A DNA stretch of 64,000 nt from Chloroflexus aggregans DSM 9485 (GTDB lineage: Bacteria; Chloroflexota; Chloroflexia; Chloroflexales; Chloroflexaceae). The notes beneath the pieces were generated by a model, which saw only the letters and a list, made by a program, of their open reading frames with translations, ran no database searches and was not told the DNA's origin. Positions 63,570 through 64,000 of this stretch are shown here, one piece after another (position 1 is the first letter of the stretch; each line of letters opens with the position of its first letter). The position numbers and the translations under genes are program-made. The stretch is taken from the NCBI RefSeq assembly GCF_000021945.1, contig NC_011831.1, positions 2,679,353 to 2,743,352 on the forward strand, given 5' to 3'.

Positions 63570-64000
63570 GTGACAGCGCTGATCATTTTCTTTGGCGACA
63601 ATTTACCAGTTTTACAGAGTCTTTCTCACGATTCGGTAGCCCTAATCTGCATTGAACCTCCCTTCAATACGGACAAAATCCCGAGTCGAACCCGCTTGTC
63701 TACCGTCCGTAATGAACATGGCGACCGGATGGGGTTTCAAGGCAAGTGATATCAGACAATCAAGCTCAGCACGAAGGAATACGCTGACATCTTTGCTGAT
63801 TACCTTGCTTTTCTCGAACCGCAATGAGGTGAGGCTCGGCGAGTGCATAAGGCAAATGGCAGCCTTTTTGCTCACATCGACGAGAGGGCATGGTCAGGCC
63901 TTGGTTCCCGGTATGGCGGAACAGATATACCAAGCGCTCGGGGCAAGCGGGTACTGACCACCATGGGTACTACCGTCCAACTTGTGCCACCCGTGGTGCG
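63570..64000 (+). pseudogene. decayed DNA methyltransferase, truncated by window end
   Basis: One frame from a GTG at 63570 reads GDNLPVLQSLSHDSVALIC, then IEPPFNTDK (motif IV with Glu for Asp), TVRNEHGDRMGFQGK, and FADYLAFLEPQ, as in amino-methyltransferases of the DPPFNT group. Two TGA codons, 63747-63749 and 63825-63827, interrupt it in frame, at positions where relatives have Arg (CGA to TGA changes). The frame stays protein-like after them (EARRVHKANGSLFAHID) and runs to base 64000. Confidence 0.75.

Overview
The window looks like a chromosomal segment of a filamentous anoxygenic phototroph of the Chloroflexota, probably Chloroflexus or a close relative. This rests on the GC-rich coding style, the many one- and two-component regulators, a spoVR-yhbH-prkA operon in a lineage not known to sporulate, and Thr/Pro-rich linkers after lipoprotein boxes. 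The assignment is an inference. No rRNA, tRNA or CRISPR array was seen.

Layout. 0-2.4 kb: end of a histidine operon on the minus strand (hisZ/hisS-like, a creatininase-fold protein without metal ligands, partial hisG). 2.8-8.4 kb: a response regulator with a membrane histidine kinase, then three cell-surface genes (coiled-coil membrane protein, VWA-carrying binding lipoprotein, its VWA-less paralogue). 8.7-12 kb: a sugar ABC importer (two permeases and binding protein, no ATPase), followed by a 2H-phosphoesterase-like gene. 13-19 kb: lipoprotein, AhpD-like protein, RNA methyltransferase, and a membrane protein broken by a frameshift in a run of seven T. 19.4-23.7 kb: a Rab-like GTPase with a coiled-coil protein, a membrane SH3b protein and a hybrid histidine kinase. 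23.7-30.5 kb: the prkA-yhbH-spoVR operon, with a 277-residue intein inside SpoVR, plus a glycosyltransferase. 30.8-37.9 kb: CvpA-like protein, GT4 glycosyltransferase, dynamin-like GTPase, and a two-component set. 37.9-39.7 kb: decayed sequence and sufE. 39.7-49.5 kb: aldehyde dehydrogenase, metallo-hydrolase, a tandem-repeat patch, M20 peptidase, PAS-STAS protein, ECF sigma/anti-sigma pair, RibD-like reductase, a PSD-like protein without catalytic residues, and a CBS protein. 49.5-55.5 kb: a translationally coupled surface-glycan set (two methyltransferases, SMR-like protein, large membrane transferase), then a FAH-fold protein without metal ligands and a membrane protein. 55.5-56.9 kb: GC-rich sequence with no convincing gene.

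56.9-64 kb is the most unusual part. It is visibly AT-richer, all genes point the same way, and it holds three complete restriction-modification pairs, a sugar-type formyltransferase and the start of a decayed DNA methyltransferase. Each pair is methyltransferase then nuclease joined by an ATGA stop-start overlap. One nuclease is NotI-like with four cysteines, one is BglII/BstYI-like, one is unclassified. Each unit is followed by a palindromic attC-like element; the last (63485-63554) has the layout of an integron attC site. I read this as an integron-like cassette array made largely of restriction-modification cassettes. No integrase is visible, so the mobilising enzyme would lie elsewhere.

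A second theme is the number of proteins that keep a fold but have lost catalytic residues: the creatininase-like protein, the PSD-like protein, the FAH-like protein and the endonuclease part of the SpoVR intein.
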